Source of the DNA: Myxococcales bacterium
GTDB taxonomy: Bacteria > Myxococcota_A > Polyangia > Polyangiales > Polyangiaceae
DNA: 64,000 bases
Reading direction: 5' to 3'
NCBI GenBank assembly: GCA_016720545.1
Contig: JADKKK010000035.1
Span: 248,001 to 312,000, forward strand
The notes below the pieces were generated by a model, which saw only the letters and a list, made by a program, of their open reading frames with translations, was not told the origin of the DNA and did no database searches. Positions 1-9,030 of this stretch are shown here, piece by piece (position 1 is the stretch's first letter; each line of letters begins with the position of its first letter). The translations under genes and the position numbers were made by a program.

Positions 1-2
1 TC

Positions 3-689
3 CAGCCCGTGATGGGTGGGCTCGCGCCGTTCGACGCGCTGCTCGACCTCGCGAGCCGGCACTGCGGGAAGACCACGTGGGTGCTCGCGCTCGACGACGT
101 GATCTGGCTCTTCCTCCAGCGCGCACGGGGCGCTCGCCCGCTGTTCGATCGCGTCATCAGGCTCTCCCCTTGGCCCGAGGAGCAGATCATCGAGCTGCTC
201 CAGGCCCGCACGGCGCAGGTGGAGATCGATCCCTCGTTCGAACACCTCCGCGAGGACCTCCCGCCGAACGCCGACGAGATCGACAAACAGGGGGCGCTCG
301 CCCGCTGCGAGGGCAACTACTACCGCCTCCTCTGGGACTACGCGGCCGGCAACCCGGGCGTGGCGCTGCACATGTGGCGTCGCTCGCTCGGCCTCGACGC
401 GAAGGGCGCGCCGCACGTTCGTTTCTTCCAGGCCCCCGACACGACCGACCTCGAAGCGCTCCCCGATCCTGCGATCTTCGTGCTCCGCGCCGTCATGCAG
501 CTCGCCCCCGCGACGCCCCAGAAGCTCGGTGAGGCCACCATGCTGAGCGCCGCCGACGTGGCCGACGCACTCCGCTTTGCCCTCGCCCACGGCTACGTGG
601 CCACCGAGGACGAGCGGTACGTCATCACGTGGGCGTGGTTTCGCCCGATCGTGCTCTTCCTCCAACGCCGCCACCTCCTCGTCACGTGA
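3..689 (+). CDS. P-loop (AAA-like) ATPase, C-terminal part; 5' end outside window
   Basis: The reading frame is open to the window edge, so this is the C-terminal ~228 residues of a longer protein. No Walker A motif is in the visible part. A hydrophobic beta-strand followed by two aspartates (WVLALDDVIW, near residue 25) and the following 'DRVIRLSPW' segment fit the sensor/lid region of an AAA or ORC-like ATPase. The last ~80 residues look like a winged-helix module (LGEATMLSAADVADAL...YVATEDERYVI). The stop lies 7 nt before the MscS channel gene, so the two are probably co-transcribed. It may regulate the channel, but that is inference; the family assignment is moderate because the nucleotide-binding half is missing. 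Confidence 0.6.
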   Translation, partial: QPVMGGLAPFDALLDLASRHCGKTTWVLALDDVIWLFLQRARGARPLFDRVIRLSPWPEEQIIELLQARTAQVEIDPSFEHLREDLPPNADEIDKQGALARCEGNYYRLLWDYAAGNPGVALHMWRRSLGLDAKGAPHVRFFQAPDTTDLEALPDPAIFVLRAVMQLAPATPQKLGEATMLSAADVADALRFALAHGYVATEDERYVITWAWFRPIVLFLQRRHLLVT

Positions 690-696
690 GGGCCCC

Positions 697-1656
697 ATGA
701 GTCCCAAGAAGGGCCGCGTCTGGCTCGCCTCCGCCGCCGCCGCGTTCGCGCTGCACCTGCCTCGCGCCGCGGAGGCGCAGGAGGCGCCGGACGTCGCGAA
801 GCTGGCGGGCTTCGTGCGCTGGGGCGGGCTGTTCGCCTCGGTCTTCGTGTTCATCGGGGCCGCGGTCGCGCTGCGGATCCTGACCAACGTCGCCGACCAG
901 CTCGGCCGGCGCTTCGCGAACCGCCGCCCCACGATTCAGAAGTACGAGTCTGTCGCGCGGTTCTTCGTGTACATCGCCGCGCTCGGGGTCTGCCTCTCGC
1001 TCAGCTTCAGGCTCGACTCCACGACGCTCACGGTCATCGGAGGCACGCTGGCCGTCGCGGTCGGCTTCGCGATGCGCGACCTCATCGCCGCGCTCATCGC
1101 CGGGATCACGATCATCTTCGACCGCCCGTTCCAAGTGGGCGACCGGGTCGAGTTCGCCGGTCAATACGGCGACATCGTCAAGATTGGCATTCGCAGCGTG
1201 CGAATGAACACGCTCGATCACAACATCATTACCATACCCAATAACCGCATCCTCACCGACGTGACCGCGAGCGGCAACTGGGGCGCCCTGGAAATGCAGA
1301 CTCCCTTCGATTTCTACATTGGTATCGATCAAGACGCGGAGCTCGCGGCCTCGCTGATTCGCGAGGCGTGCCTCACGAGCCCTTACGTATTTCTCCCGAA
1401 CCCGGTGCCCCTGGAGGCGAAGCAGGTGATCTTGCACGACTACGTGGCGATGCACCTGAAGGCGCGGCCGTACGTGTTCGACTGCAAGTACGAGAAGCCG
1501 TTCCAGTCCGACGTGCACCTACGGGTCGCCAAGGCCTTCCGGACCCACGGCATCCAGCCCCCCGCGGTGCTCCTCCGGCGCTCGGCGGACGTCGAAGCTC
1601 ACGCGTACGGCGGCAGGCGCGTGCGCGAGGTTGGCGAGCCGAGCGACACGCCGTAG
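697..1656 (+). CDS. MscS-family small-conductance mechanosensitive channel
   Basis: A 319-residue inner-membrane channel. ATG at 697 was chosen because it follows the ATPase stop by 7 nt and gives a signal-like N-terminus ending near 'RAAEAQ'. Hydrophobic helices lie at about residues 45-65 and 87-107, followed by the pore-lining TM3 and beta-domain typical of MscS: TLAVAVGFAMRDLIAALIAG, then IIFDRPFQVGDRVEF and the 'IPNNRIL' segment. The C-terminal alpha/beta part is present, so it looks complete and near the usual MscS length (E. coli 286). MscS channels open under membrane tension and release solutes during hypo-osmotic shock. Coupling to an ATPase gene is unusual for the basic family. Confidence 0.9.
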   Translation: MSPKKGRVWLASAAAAFALHLPRAAEAQEAPDVAKLAGFVRWGGLFASVFVFIGAAVALRILTNVADQLGRRFANRRPTIQKYESVARFFVYIAALGVCLSLSFRLDSTTLTVIGGTLAVAVGFAMRDLIAALIAGITIIFDRPFQVGDRVEFAGQYGDIVKIGIRSVRMNTLDHNIITIPNNRILTDVTASGNWGALEMQTPFDFYIGIDQDAELAASLIREACLTSPYVFLPNPVPLEAKQVILHDYVAMHLKARPYVFDCKYEKPFQSDVHLRVAKAFRTHGIQPPAVLLRRSADVEAHAYGGRRVREVGEPSDTP

Positions 1657-1672
1657 CCGTTGGCGATGCCGC

Positions 1673-3202
1673 TCACGGCCCGGCGACGTGGTCCTCGACG
1701 TCGTCGGGGCTCTCGTCGGCGTCGAGCGCCCCGAGGTGTTCGGCAGAGATCCAGCGACCCATGAGCGACCGCACCGGCACGAGCAGCGCAATGACGAGCG
1801 GAAAGAGGATACCGACTGCGCTCGACTTGACCGCCCAGAGCACGCCGAGGCACACCGCTTGGAGGGCGGTGTACGCGTGGATCACTCGGGGCGGCACCCT
1901 CCTCACGTAGTGGTGAGGGGGGTAAAGCGCCGGGTCGGTGAGCCACAGGCGAAGGCGGTCGAAGAACTGGTTTCCTGAGGTCGAGGCGAGCCCCATGTAG
2001 AAGAAGAGCCCGTAGAGCACGGGCATCGGGATCTGCACGAGGTACTTCGTCGCGAGCAACGACGCGCCGATCCCGGCGTGGACCAGCAGCGGCGAGACCC
2101 GGTTCTCGCGCACGCCCGTGATCCGCGCGCGCTCTGCGGCGCCCTCCGTCGAGCTGAGCGCGCGCACGTGGTTGACCGAGCGCACCGTCGCCGCCACGAG
2201 CCAAGGCAGCCCGAGCATCGAGCACGCCGCGAGGAGCGCCCCTACGACGACGAGATCCCAGTGGTACGCCGAGCCCTTCTTGAGAGCGTTCGAGGGGCTC
2301 TGGATGATGCGGACCGTCACGTTCTGATCCATGAAGACGAGCAGCGCGACGAGCAGCGCGGGCACGATGGCGACCACGGGAACCCACGGGGGCACGCCAC
2401 CCAAGGGAACCAGCCAGGCGCGCCCGGTCGACGTGCCGAAGGCCGCCGGGACGGCGAGCGGCTCCACGCGCACGGCCGGGAGGAGGCGGCGCGCGAACAC
2501 CATGGCGAGGACCGCCGTCGCGGGGCCGAAGTCGGCGATGAGCTCGCGCAGGGCCCGGCGCAGGTACGGCCGGTGGCGGAGCTGCGCGAGCGAGCGCGCG
2601 AGCATGTACGTGCCGGCCGCGAGCACGAGCCCGAACAGCGCCGAGTCGTCCGCGACGCGCGTCCCAGGAAAGGCCCCGAGGACATTCGCAATGGCTTGGT
2701 AGACGAAGATGACCGAGATGAGGGCCGCGAAGGTCTCGTCGGTGAACCTCGTGAGGCGAGCCACGAGGCGGCTCATCCCCGTAGCGCCCAAGACCACGGT
2801 GAAGAGGCCGCTCCAGAGACCGATCCACGCGTAGGTCGGCAGGAACGCCACGCCGAAGCGGCGGCACGCGTCGTAGAGAATCGCCGTGAACACGAGCAGA
2901 GGGCCCGTGCCCCCGAGGATGGTGAGCGGCTGGCCGGCGACCACCGCGTACGCCACGCCGCACGCCGCCGTGGAGACGATCATCTCGACGACGCCGATCT
3001 CGCCGCCGGTCATCACCGACATGAGCCCACCGAACGCGATCGCAGGCGCCAAACAGGCGAAGAAGAGGAAGCCAATCGCGCCCGCGGCCTTCGGGTGCAA
3101 ACCGTCGGTCCAGTCCCCGCCGTACGTCGGGAGGCGGCGAGCGAGATCGCCACGGACGCCGGCGAACCCCCGCGCGTTCAGGCCCTCGTCGACGCTAGGC
3201 AC
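1673..3202 (-). CDS. SLC4/Band 3-like bicarbonate (anion) transporter
   Basis: A polytopic membrane protein of about 509 residues with at least ten hydrophobic segments. The pattern of the HCO3-/anion exchanger family is clear: GLHPKAAGAIGFLFFACLAP, then a GQPLTILGGTGPLLVF segment, and near the middle an FMDQNVT motif followed by 'KKGSAYHWDLVVVGAL'. These match the membrane domain of eukaryotic SLC4 proteins; no cytoplasmic regulatory domain is present. The frame is open to GTG 3337, but the first ~45 codons look non-conserved. GTG 3202 has a GAGGTG Shine-Dalgarno-like sequence 7 nt upstream and is preferred. It is convergent with MscS (16-nt gap). The transported ion cannot be told from sequence. 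Confidence 0.85.
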   Translation of the reverse strand: MPSVDEGLNARGFAGVRGDLARRLPTYGGDWTDGLHPKAAGAIGFLFFACLAPAIAFGGLMSVMTGGEIGVVEMIVSTAACGVAYAVVAGQPLTILGGTGPLLVFTAILYDACRRFGVAFLPTYAWIGLWSGLFTVVLGATGMSRLVARLTRFTDETFAALISVIFVYQAIANVLGAFPGTRVADDSALFGLVLAAGTYMLARSLAQLRHRPYLRRALRELIADFGPATAVLAMVFARRLLPAVRVEPLAVPAAFGTSTGRAWLVPLGGVPPWVPVVAIVPALLVALLVFMDQNVTVRIIQSPSNALKKGSAYHWDLVVVGALLAACSMLGLPWLVAATVRSVNHVRALSSTEGAAERARITGVRENRVSPLLVHAGIGASLLATKYLVQIPMPVLYGLFFYMGLASTSGNQFFDRLRLWLTDPALYPPHHYVRRVPPRVIHAYTALQAVCLGVLWAVKSSAVGILFPLVIALLVPVRSLMGRWISAEHLGALDADESPDDVEDHVAGP

Positions 3203-3495
3203 TTGGCCCACCTCGGGGGCGCTCGGTGCGTCTTGGTCTTCGTGGGTGCATGGCTGGAGCCTCGTGGGGTGGCGCGGCCGCGCTCGCCACGCGAGCGCGA
3301 GCGCGAGACCTTGCCGCACTCGCGGGTCGTGGTCCACGACGAATGAGCGCCGCGTTCTCGGGCACTCACCGCGGCCGAGCTCCGCGCGAGCCCTCCGGAC
3401 TCACCTTCCCCTGTCCCGTCGTCGCGCGGCCCCCGGACGCCGCCCTTTCACCGCTCCCACGCCGCGTCTCGACCGGCGAGTGATAGACTCGTGCC

Positions 3496-4494
3496 ATGAG
3501 GGCGCGGCGCCGGGGGAAGCAGGTGTTCGGGGCTGCGCTCGCGGCGGCGGCGACCGCGCTCGCAGCCTGCGCCGAGCCTCCGACCCGAAGCACGGCCCCC
3601 GTCACGCCCGCGGCGTCTCCTCCGCCACAGGACGCCGCGACCGCCGCGACCGCAAGAGACGCCTCGGCGGGCGGCCCGCGGCAGATCCCGCCCGAAGCGA
3701 CGACCTGCGCCGCGACTCCCGTCGTACGAGTGACCGTTCCCAAGAAGGCCCTGTCGCTCCCGCCGGAGCCGACCTGCGCCGGCGACATGTTCTGCGACTG
3801 GGTCGAGCGGGCGCCCGCAGGCGCCGACGCCTGCTTCGTCGCCAACGACACCCTCCGCCGAGCCGAGGGCGAGATGCGCGGCGCGCCTCATCGGCCGCCG
3901 GGCGGCTCGAGCACTTCGGCCCCGCCTCCGCTCACTCCTCCGGCCCCGCCGCCAGCCGCGTCCCCCGCGCACGCAGCGGTGGCGCCCAAGTACCTCGACC
4001 GCGTCTCCGCACACCTCGACCTCACGCCGGACGAACGCGACGCGCTCCAGAAGGGCGGCATGGTCGTGCTCGATCGGCTCCCGTACGTCGACTACGCGCG
4101 GGCCTACCACGACGTATTTCAGGAGCAGCTCCCGGTCTTCGTGACCGTCGACTCCATCCTCCACGCCGTCTTTCGCGCGACCGAGGGCGCGCTAGAGACG
4201 GCCGAGCGCAAGACCCTGGAGCCTGCGCTCGCCCGTGTGCTCACCGGCCTTCAGACGAGCCTCCGGGCCTCGGCGCGCGGACTCGATCGCCAAGTCGTCA
4301 ACGACATTGACGTTTACCTCGGCGTCGCGATCGGACGGCGCTGGCGGTGCCCGCGGCCGAGAAGCGCGCACCGTGGCGCGCGAGCTACGCGGCCCCGGAG
4401 CGCTCGCTCACCGACGCTCCCGCCGCCTGGACGACCTCCTGCGAGCCGCCCGCGCCGCGCTTCGGCCCGAGCAGCACCGGCGTCTTGGGCATAG
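3496..4494 (+). pseudogene. DUF3160-type lipoprotein, truncated
   Basis: The N-terminus is a lipoprotein signal (AAAATALAACAEP), then a Pro/Ala-rich linker to about residue 160. The next ~110 residues match the start of DUF3160 (YVDYARAYHDVFQEQLPVFV, then TVDSILHAVF). DUF3160 proteins are usually ~700 residues. Here recognisable sequence stops near residue 277 (about base 4330), after 'DIDVYLGVAIG', and the frame runs on into an Arg/Pro-rich tail typical of out-of-frame GC-rich DNA. The rest of the domain is absent downstream. A deletion joining it to unrelated sequence is the simplest reading. It is probably non-functional, although a short product could still be made. Confidence 0.65.
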
Positions 4495-4868
4495 GTCGCG
4501 CGACCGCGCCGAGCGCGGTGGAGTCGCTCCGCATCGCCGTGTCGCTCGCGACCGCGGGCGACGTTGAGGTCGGGCTACTCGACCACCACGGCGATCCGCT
4601 CGGCGCTACCGCGAAGCTCCGCGCGGGCCCCGAGCCTGCGGTGGCGCTCTTCGAGGGCGCGGGCGTCCCGCAGGCGAAGGCGTACCGCGTGCGCGTCACC
4701 ACCGCGGGGCGCGTGGGCAGCTGGTCGACCTCGCCGAGCGTCAACTCGGGCTTCAGCGACGATCGGGGGGAGCTCGACCGCGACCTCGTCCACACGCGCC
4801 CAGCCGGGCTGTCGCCGCTGGGCATGCCGCCGCTGCCTCGCCACCGTCGCGGCCCGAGAGACCCATGA
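4347..4868 (+). pseudogene. orphan gene fragment, unknown family
   Basis: This frame has protein-like composition (SVESLRIAVSLATAGDVEVG, then ATAKLRAGPEPAVALFEGAG), unlike the Arg/Pro-rich competing frames. It begins inside the broken DUF3160 gene, has no convincing start or ribosome site, and overlaps the next fragment by 4 nt. I do not recognise a domain. It may be the C-terminal remains of a secreted beta-rich protein, left by the same deletion that truncated its neighbour. A genuine short gene starting at ATG/GTG near 4347 is possible but less likely. Confidence 0.35.
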
Positions 4869-5179
4869 CGCTGACTCCCTCCTTCGTGAACGCCAACGGC
4901 CTGCGGTTCGCCTACTTCGAGGAAGGCACGGGGCCGCTCGTGCTGACGCTGCACGGGTTCCCCGACACCGCGCACCCATGGGACGACATCCGCCCGGTCG
5001 TCGCCGCGGCGGGCTCTATCGCCGCGTCAGGCGCCTCGCCGAAGCACGCGACTTCGCCAGTACGAAGCGTAGCGCCGCGCTCGGCCGGAGCCCGCGCTAT
5101 CCACCAGGGCGCCGCGGGGGGTATGCTTGCGCCCAGCGCGCCCCGGAAGCACGCGACCCACGAAAGGCTCATCCCATGA
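4865..5179 (+). pseudogene. alpha/beta-hydrolase N-terminal fragment
   Basis: The first ~50 codons read as the start of an epoxide-hydrolase/haloalkane-dehalogenase-like alpha/beta hydrolase: strand 'GLRFAYFEEGTGPLVLTLHG' with the oxyanion-hole HGFPD motif and 'HPWDDIRPVVAAAG'. After residue ~50 the similarity ends and the frame becomes a low-quality tail that stops inside the start of the next gene. The nucleophile elbow (GxDxG/GxSxG), acid and catalytic histidine are all missing, so no active enzyme can be made. ATG 4865 overlaps the end of the preceding fragment (ATGA). It is the third truncated gene in a row. Confidence 0.6.
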
Positions 5180-6531
5180 AACGCGTCGCGCTCTCCTGCC
5201 TCGCCTTCTCGACGGTGTCGGCGCTGTTCGTCGCGTGCGGCGCCTCCGAGCGACCGGCCACGTTCGACGACGGAGGGGTCACGCCCGTCGTGCCCATCGG
5301 CGCCGACGACGCCGCAGCGCCGGGCACCGACGGCTCGCTCTTCGGCGACACGGGCGGCGGCCCGGTCGGCTGCGTGGGCCTCGAGTGCAGCAAGCCGAAG
5401 TGCGGCGGGCAGAACACGACCAAGCTCACGGGCAAGGTGTTCGCTCCGAACGGCACCGACCCCCTCTACAACGTGCTCGTCTTCGTGCCAAACGGCGATC
5501 TGAAGCCCTTCGACGAGGGCGTCACCTGTGAGACCTGCGAGAAGTCCGTGTCGGGCAGCCCCGTCGCGACGGCCCTCACGGACACCCAAGGGCGCTTCGA
5601 GCTCACCGACATGCCCGCCGGGAAGGACATCCCAGTCGTGGTGCAGATCGGCCGGTTCCGCCGCAAGGTGACCGTGCCTGCGGTCACCGAGTGCGTGGAG
5701 ACCAAGGCCAAAGATGGCGATCTGCGATTGCCCAAGAACGCCTCCGAGGGCGATATCCCCCGCATCGCCATCGTCACCTCGACCTACGACCCTACCGAGT
5801 GCATCCTCAACCAAATTGGCATCGACGCGACCGAGTTCACGGCGCCCAGCGGCTCGGGCCGAATCCACCTCTACCGCGGGAATGGCAACAACGTCGTGGG
5901 CGCCCCGTCGGGGGCCGATCTGTGGTCGAGCGCCGCGACGCTGAAGAAATACCAGCTCGTCGCCCTCCCCTGCACCTCGTTCCCCTCGGAGGCGAGCAGC
6001 GTCCAGAACCTGTTCGAGTACGCGAACGTCGGCGGCCGCATTTTCGCGACCGATCTCTCCTACCCGATCATCTCGTCGGGGCGAGGCACGTGGCCACAGA
6101 CTGGCAACTACACGAACCCTGGATCGTTCTCGAACCCCGCCCAGATCGACACCACGTTCCCCAAGGGCAAGGCCCTCGCCGAGTGGCTCCAGGCGCTCGG
6201 CGCGACCTCGGGGCCCCAGCTCTCCCTCACCGACACCTACAGCCGCGTGGGGGTCATCGCCCCGCCCGCGCAGCGGTGGCTCTACTCGGGCGGCACGAAC
6301 ACGCAGGCCTACACGTTCAACACGCCGACGACCGCCGACGAGAAGGACCAGTGCGGCCGGGTCTACTACTCGAGCTTCCACATCGGCACCGGCCGGAGCC
6401 TCACCGGGACCTTCCCCGGGGCCTGCCAGGCCAAGCCGCTCACGCCGCAGGAGCGAGTGCTCGAGTTCATGCTCTTCGACCTCGCGTCATGCGTGCAGAG
6501 CGACAAGATCCCTCCCGCGATACCCAAGTAG
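5176..6531 (+). CDS. secreted lipoprotein with carboxypeptidase-regulatory-like domain
   Basis: A 451-residue lipoprotein: Lys/Arg start, hydrophobic stretch and a lipobox-like 'ALFVACGAS' with Cys near residue 18, then an Ala/Gly/Asp linker. Residues ~75-170 resemble a transthyretin-like carboxypeptidase regulatory domain (KLTGKVFAPNGTDPLYNVLV, with ALTDTQGRFELTDMPAG). A globular C-terminal part of ~270 residues follows, with a Rossmann-like beginning (RIAIVTSTYD); it is not assigned. Several cysteines between residues 70 and 125 suggest disulphides outside the cytoplasm. This layout recurs among myxobacterial surface lipoproteins. A -10-like TATGCT is at about 5123, without a convincing -35. 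Confidence 0.75.
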   Translation: MKRVALSCLAFSTVSALFVACGASERPATFDDGGVTPVVPIGADDAAAPGTDGSLFGDTGGGPVGCVGLECSKPKCGGQNTTKLTGKVFAPNGTDPLYNVLVFVPNGDLKPFDEGVTCETCEKSVSGSPVATALTDTQGRFELTDMPAGKDIPVVVQIGRFRRKVTVPAVTECVETKAKDGDLRLPKNASEGDIPRIAIVTSTYDPTECILNQIGIDATEFTAPSGSGRIHLYRGNGNNVVGAPSGADLWSSAATLKKYQLVALPCTSFPSEASSVQNLFEYANVGGRIFATDLSYPIISSGRGTWPQTGNYTNPGSFSNPAQIDTTFPKGKALAEWLQALGATSGPQLSLTDTYSRVGVIAPPAQRWLYSGGTNTQAYTFNTPTTADEKDQCGRVYYSSFHIGTGRSLTGTFPGACQAKPLTPQERVLEFMLFDLASCVQSDKIPPAIPK

Positions 6532-6576
6532 CGACCCGCCGACTTGGCGCCCCGCGCGCGGCCGGACGCGAGGCGG

Positions 6577-8085
6577 TCAGCGCGCGGAGAGCGCCGCGTC
6601 CAGGCTCGCCCGGAGATCGGCGAGAGCTGCGTCGATGCGCGGGCGGTGGGTTCGAAACGACAGCACGCACATGCGCAGCACGAAGCGATCGTCGACGGTG
6701 GTGCCCGTGAGGAGCACCCGCTGCCGCGCGTTCACGCCGCGCATTACGCGCCGAGAGAGCGCGTCGGCCTCGGCGGGAGAGAGCCCAGGCGTCGCGAACC
6801 GGAAGGCCAACAGCGAGAGGGTGGGCGGGGCGACCATGGCGACCTCGGGCCACGCGCCGAGGGTCTCCGCGGCGTAGCGGGCGAGGTCGAGCTTCTCGTC
6901 CAGAGCGGCGCGGAAGGCGCGCGCCCCGTGCATCTTCAGCGGCAGCCACACACGCAGCCCGCGGGGCTCGCGGGAGAGCTCCGGCGACAGCTCGCAGAAA
7001 TCGATGAGATCGGCGTCTCGCTGCATGTCCGGCAGGTAGCTCGCGTGGCTGGAGAAGGCCCGCCGCAAGGTCGTCGGATCGCGCACCACGACGCACCCGG
7101 TGCCGTAGGGGAGGAAGAGCCCCTTGTGCGGATCGAGCGTCACGGAGTGGGCCCGCTCGATGCCCGCGAGCGCCGCCCGGCCGCGCTCGGTCAGCGCGAA
7201 GAACCCGCCGTAGGCCGCGTCGACATGCAGCCAGAGGGCCTCGCGCTCCGCCACATCGGCGAGCGCGCCCAGGGGGTCGACCGCGCCCGTGTTCGTGGTC
7301 CCGGCGCTCCCGACGACGAGGAACGGCGAGAGGCCCTCGGCGCGATCCCGCGCAATGGCCTCCACGAGGGCGTCGACCCGCATGCGCTGGCGCTCGCACG
7401 TGGGCACGGAGCGGACGTTCTCCGCGGGAAACCCCGCGACGATGGCGGCCTTGGTGACCGAGTGGTGTACCTCCCGCGAGACGTAGAGCACGCCGCGGGA
7501 GAAGTCGGTCGGCAGGCGGTCGCGACGCGCGGCCACGATCGCGAGCAGGTTCGCCATCGAGCCGCCGGTGGTGAGCACTCCGCCCGCGCCCTCGGGCAGC
7601 CCGACGACGCCGGCGAGCCACCGCACGACGCTCGCCTCAATCTCCACGAGCCCGGGCGCGGCGATCCAGACGCCCACGTAGCGGTTGACCGCGCTCGTGA
7701 TGAGATCGGCGATCGCAGCGTGCAGCAGGCCGCCGCCGGGGATGTAGGCGAGGTAGCCGGCGGAGGCCGTGTTGAGGCCGAGCGGAAGCGCTCGCGAGAA
7801 GAGCTGCTCGAGCAGCGGCTCGAACGACGTGCCCTCCTCCGGCATCCCCTCGCGAAGCGCCCGGGCCGCCTTGCGAGCGCCTCGGTTCCGGTGCATCGGC
7901 GCGGCCTCGAGGCCCCCGAGGTGCCGCACGAGGCGCGCCTTCACGAGGTCGATCATCGCCGCGAACGTCGGCCCGCTGAGCTCGAGGGGCGAGGTCGCCG
8001 CACCGTCCGCGAGGTCGTCCGGCGCGCAGACCGCGGCGACGGGGACGGGGCGACTCGCGAGCCTTGGCTTCTTCGGAGAGCTCAC
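6577..8085 (-). CDS. PLP-dependent group II amino-acid decarboxylase
   Basis: A 502-residue fold-type-I PLP enzyme of the glutamate/tyrosine/diaminobutyrate decarboxylase group. Visible signatures are TTGGSMANLLAI (phosphate binding), WLHVDAAYGGF (the PLP-stacking/pyridine-N Asp region) and SVTLDPHKGLFLPYGTG, which holds the Schiff-base lysine. Length is normal for the group. It starts with GTG 10 nt after the acyltransferase stop and is the last gene of a three-gene minus-strand operon with an acyl carrier protein. It probably decarboxylates an amino acid to an amine that could be acylated by its neighbours (inference). Substrate cannot be read from sequence; aromatic amino acids or diaminobutyrate are candidates. 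Confidence 0.88.
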   Translation of the reverse strand: MSSPKKPRLASRPVPVAAVCAPDDLADGAATSPLELSGPTFAAMIDLVKARLVRHLGGLEAAPMHRNRGARKAARALREGMPEEGTSFEPLLEQLFSRALPLGLNTASAGYLAYIPGGGLLHAAIADLITSAVNRYVGVWIAAPGLVEIEASVVRWLAGVVGLPEGAGGVLTTGGSMANLLAIVAARRDRLPTDFSRGVLYVSREVHHSVTKAAIVAGFPAENVRSVPTCERQRMRVDALVEAIARDRAEGLSPFLVVGSAGTTNTGAVDPLGALADVAEREALWLHVDAAYGGFFALTERGRAALAGIERAHSVTLDPHKGLFLPYGTGCVVVRDPTTLRRAFSSHASYLPDMQRDADLIDFCELSPELSREPRGLRVWLPLKMHGARAFRAALDEKLDLARYAAETLGAWPEVAMVAPPTLSLLAFRFATPGLSPAEADALSRRVMRGVNARQRVLLTGTTVDDRFVLRMCVLSFRTHRPRIDAALADLRASLDAALSAR

Positions 8086-8095
8086 GCGCGCGCGC

Positions 8096-8797
8096 TCAGC
8101 GGCGCAGGATGCGCGCGGGCGAGCCCATGGCGACGGCGCCGTCGGGCACGTCGACCGCCACGACCGAGCCCGCCGCGACGACCGCGCCCCTGCCCACCGT
8201 GACGCCCTTCAGGATGTGCGAGCCGCGCCCGACCCACGCGTAGTCGTGGAAGGTGACCGGCGCGATGTCGCTCGCCTTCAGCCCCTCGCCGCGCATCCGC
8301 GCCTCGGGGTCGGAGGGGTGGCCGTCGGAGTCCTGGATGTTGCACCCGCCGGCGATGAGCACGTGCTCACCGAGCGTGATCCGCTGGTTCAGGATGAAGC
8401 GCACCTGATAGCCGATGTGGCAGTGGTCGCCGATGATGAGCTCGGGGTCGTCCATGAAGCGCCCGGTGTCGACGCCGAACTCGGAAAAATAGCAATGGTT
8501 CCCAATACGTAGGCGGGCGTGGCCGCGAATGTACGGCACCGCGGAGACGTTCAGCCCGACCCCGGCGCTCTCGCACCGCGCGCGCAGCATGGGCGCGTAG
8601 AGGAACTTCGAGAGCGCCCACTCCTTGCCATCGACCCACATGCGCTGGGCCGCGTACGCGGAGCCGAACAGCATGCGCGACGCCTCGGTGTCGGGGATGT
8701 CGAACGCCATGAGGCGCTGGTACGCGTCGTACGCGAGCTTGGCCGCCGGCGACTCGCGTCGCTTCGCGGCGAGCACGAGCTGGTCGAGGACGCTCAC
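8096..8797 (-). CDS. hexapeptide-repeat (LbH) acyltransferase
   Basis: 233 residues. An N-terminal helical part (~90 residues, rich in charged residues) is followed by left-handed beta-helix hexapeptide repeats (RIGNHCYFSEFGVDTG, ELIIGDHCHIGY, ITLGEHVLIAGGCNI), then the DSDGH motif with the likely catalytic His and the closing coils WVGRGSHILKGVTVGRGAVV and SPARIL. This is the pattern of O-/N-acetyltransferases that use acetyl-CoA or acyl carriers. It starts with GTG overlapping the ACP stop by 4 nt (GTGA), so the two are translationally coupled. The ACP partner suggests that the acyl donor may be carrier-bound rather than free acetyl-CoA. Confidence 0.85.
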   Translation of the reverse strand: MSVLDQLVLAAKRRESPAAKLAYDAYQRLMAFDIPDTEASRMLFGSAYAAQRMWVDGKEWALSKFLYAPMLRARCESAGVGLNVSAVPYIRGHARLRIGNHCYFSEFGVDTGRFMDDPELIIGDHCHIGYQVRFILNQRITLGEHVLIAGGCNIQDSDGHPSDPEARMRGEGLKASDIAPVTFHDYAWVGRGSHILKGVTVGRGAVVAAGSVVAVDVPDGAVAMGSPARILRR

Positions 8798-9030
8798 TTG
8801 AGGCCCTCGACCAGCGCCACGATTTTGGACAGCGTGCGCGCGTCACCGAAGGCGTCGTCAGGGATCTGCACGCCGAACTCGTCCTCGAGCGACAGCAAGA
8901 GGTCGAGCGCCTGCGCCGACTTCACCCCGAGGTCGCGGAAGATGTCCGCGTCGGCCGCGAAGTCGGGGGAGAGCTTCCCGATCCGCGTGAGCAGCTCGCG
9001 CACGCCTTGTTCGATGCCTTCGTTCGCCAT
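8794..9030 (-). CDS. acyl carrier protein
   Basis: 78 residues, four-helix carrier size. 'DIFRDLGVKSAQALDLLLSL' corresponds to the phosphopantetheine loop, with Ser at the usual position (G-V-K-S in place of the common G-x-D-S), followed by an acidic helix 2 (LEDEFGVQIPDD). Acidic overall, as expected. It is the first gene of the operon with the hexapeptide acyltransferase (4-nt overlap) and the decarboxylase. It lies divergent from accA, which makes malonyl-CoA with its partners. The variant loop suggests a dedicated carrier rather than the housekeeping fatty-acid ACP. Confidence 0.85.
   Translation of the reverse strand: MANEGIEQGVRELLTRIGKLSPDFAADADIFRDLGVKSAQALDLLLSLEDEFGVQIPDDAFGDARTLSKIVALVEGLK

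Noticed and set aside
1673..3337. Upstream GTG starts for the SLC4-like gene (3337, 3211)
   Set aside because: The added N-terminal residues look unlike the family and lack a ribosome site; GTG 3202 has GAGGTG at good spacing.
4347..4868. Programmed frameshift joining the DUF3160 ORF to the orphan fragment
   Set aside because: No slippery heptamer or stimulatory structure seen, and the fragment does not resemble the missing part of DUF3160.
5123..5128. TATGCT as promoter -10 for the 5176 lipoprotein
   Set aside because: No -35-like hexamer at suitable distance in the G-rich sequence upstream.
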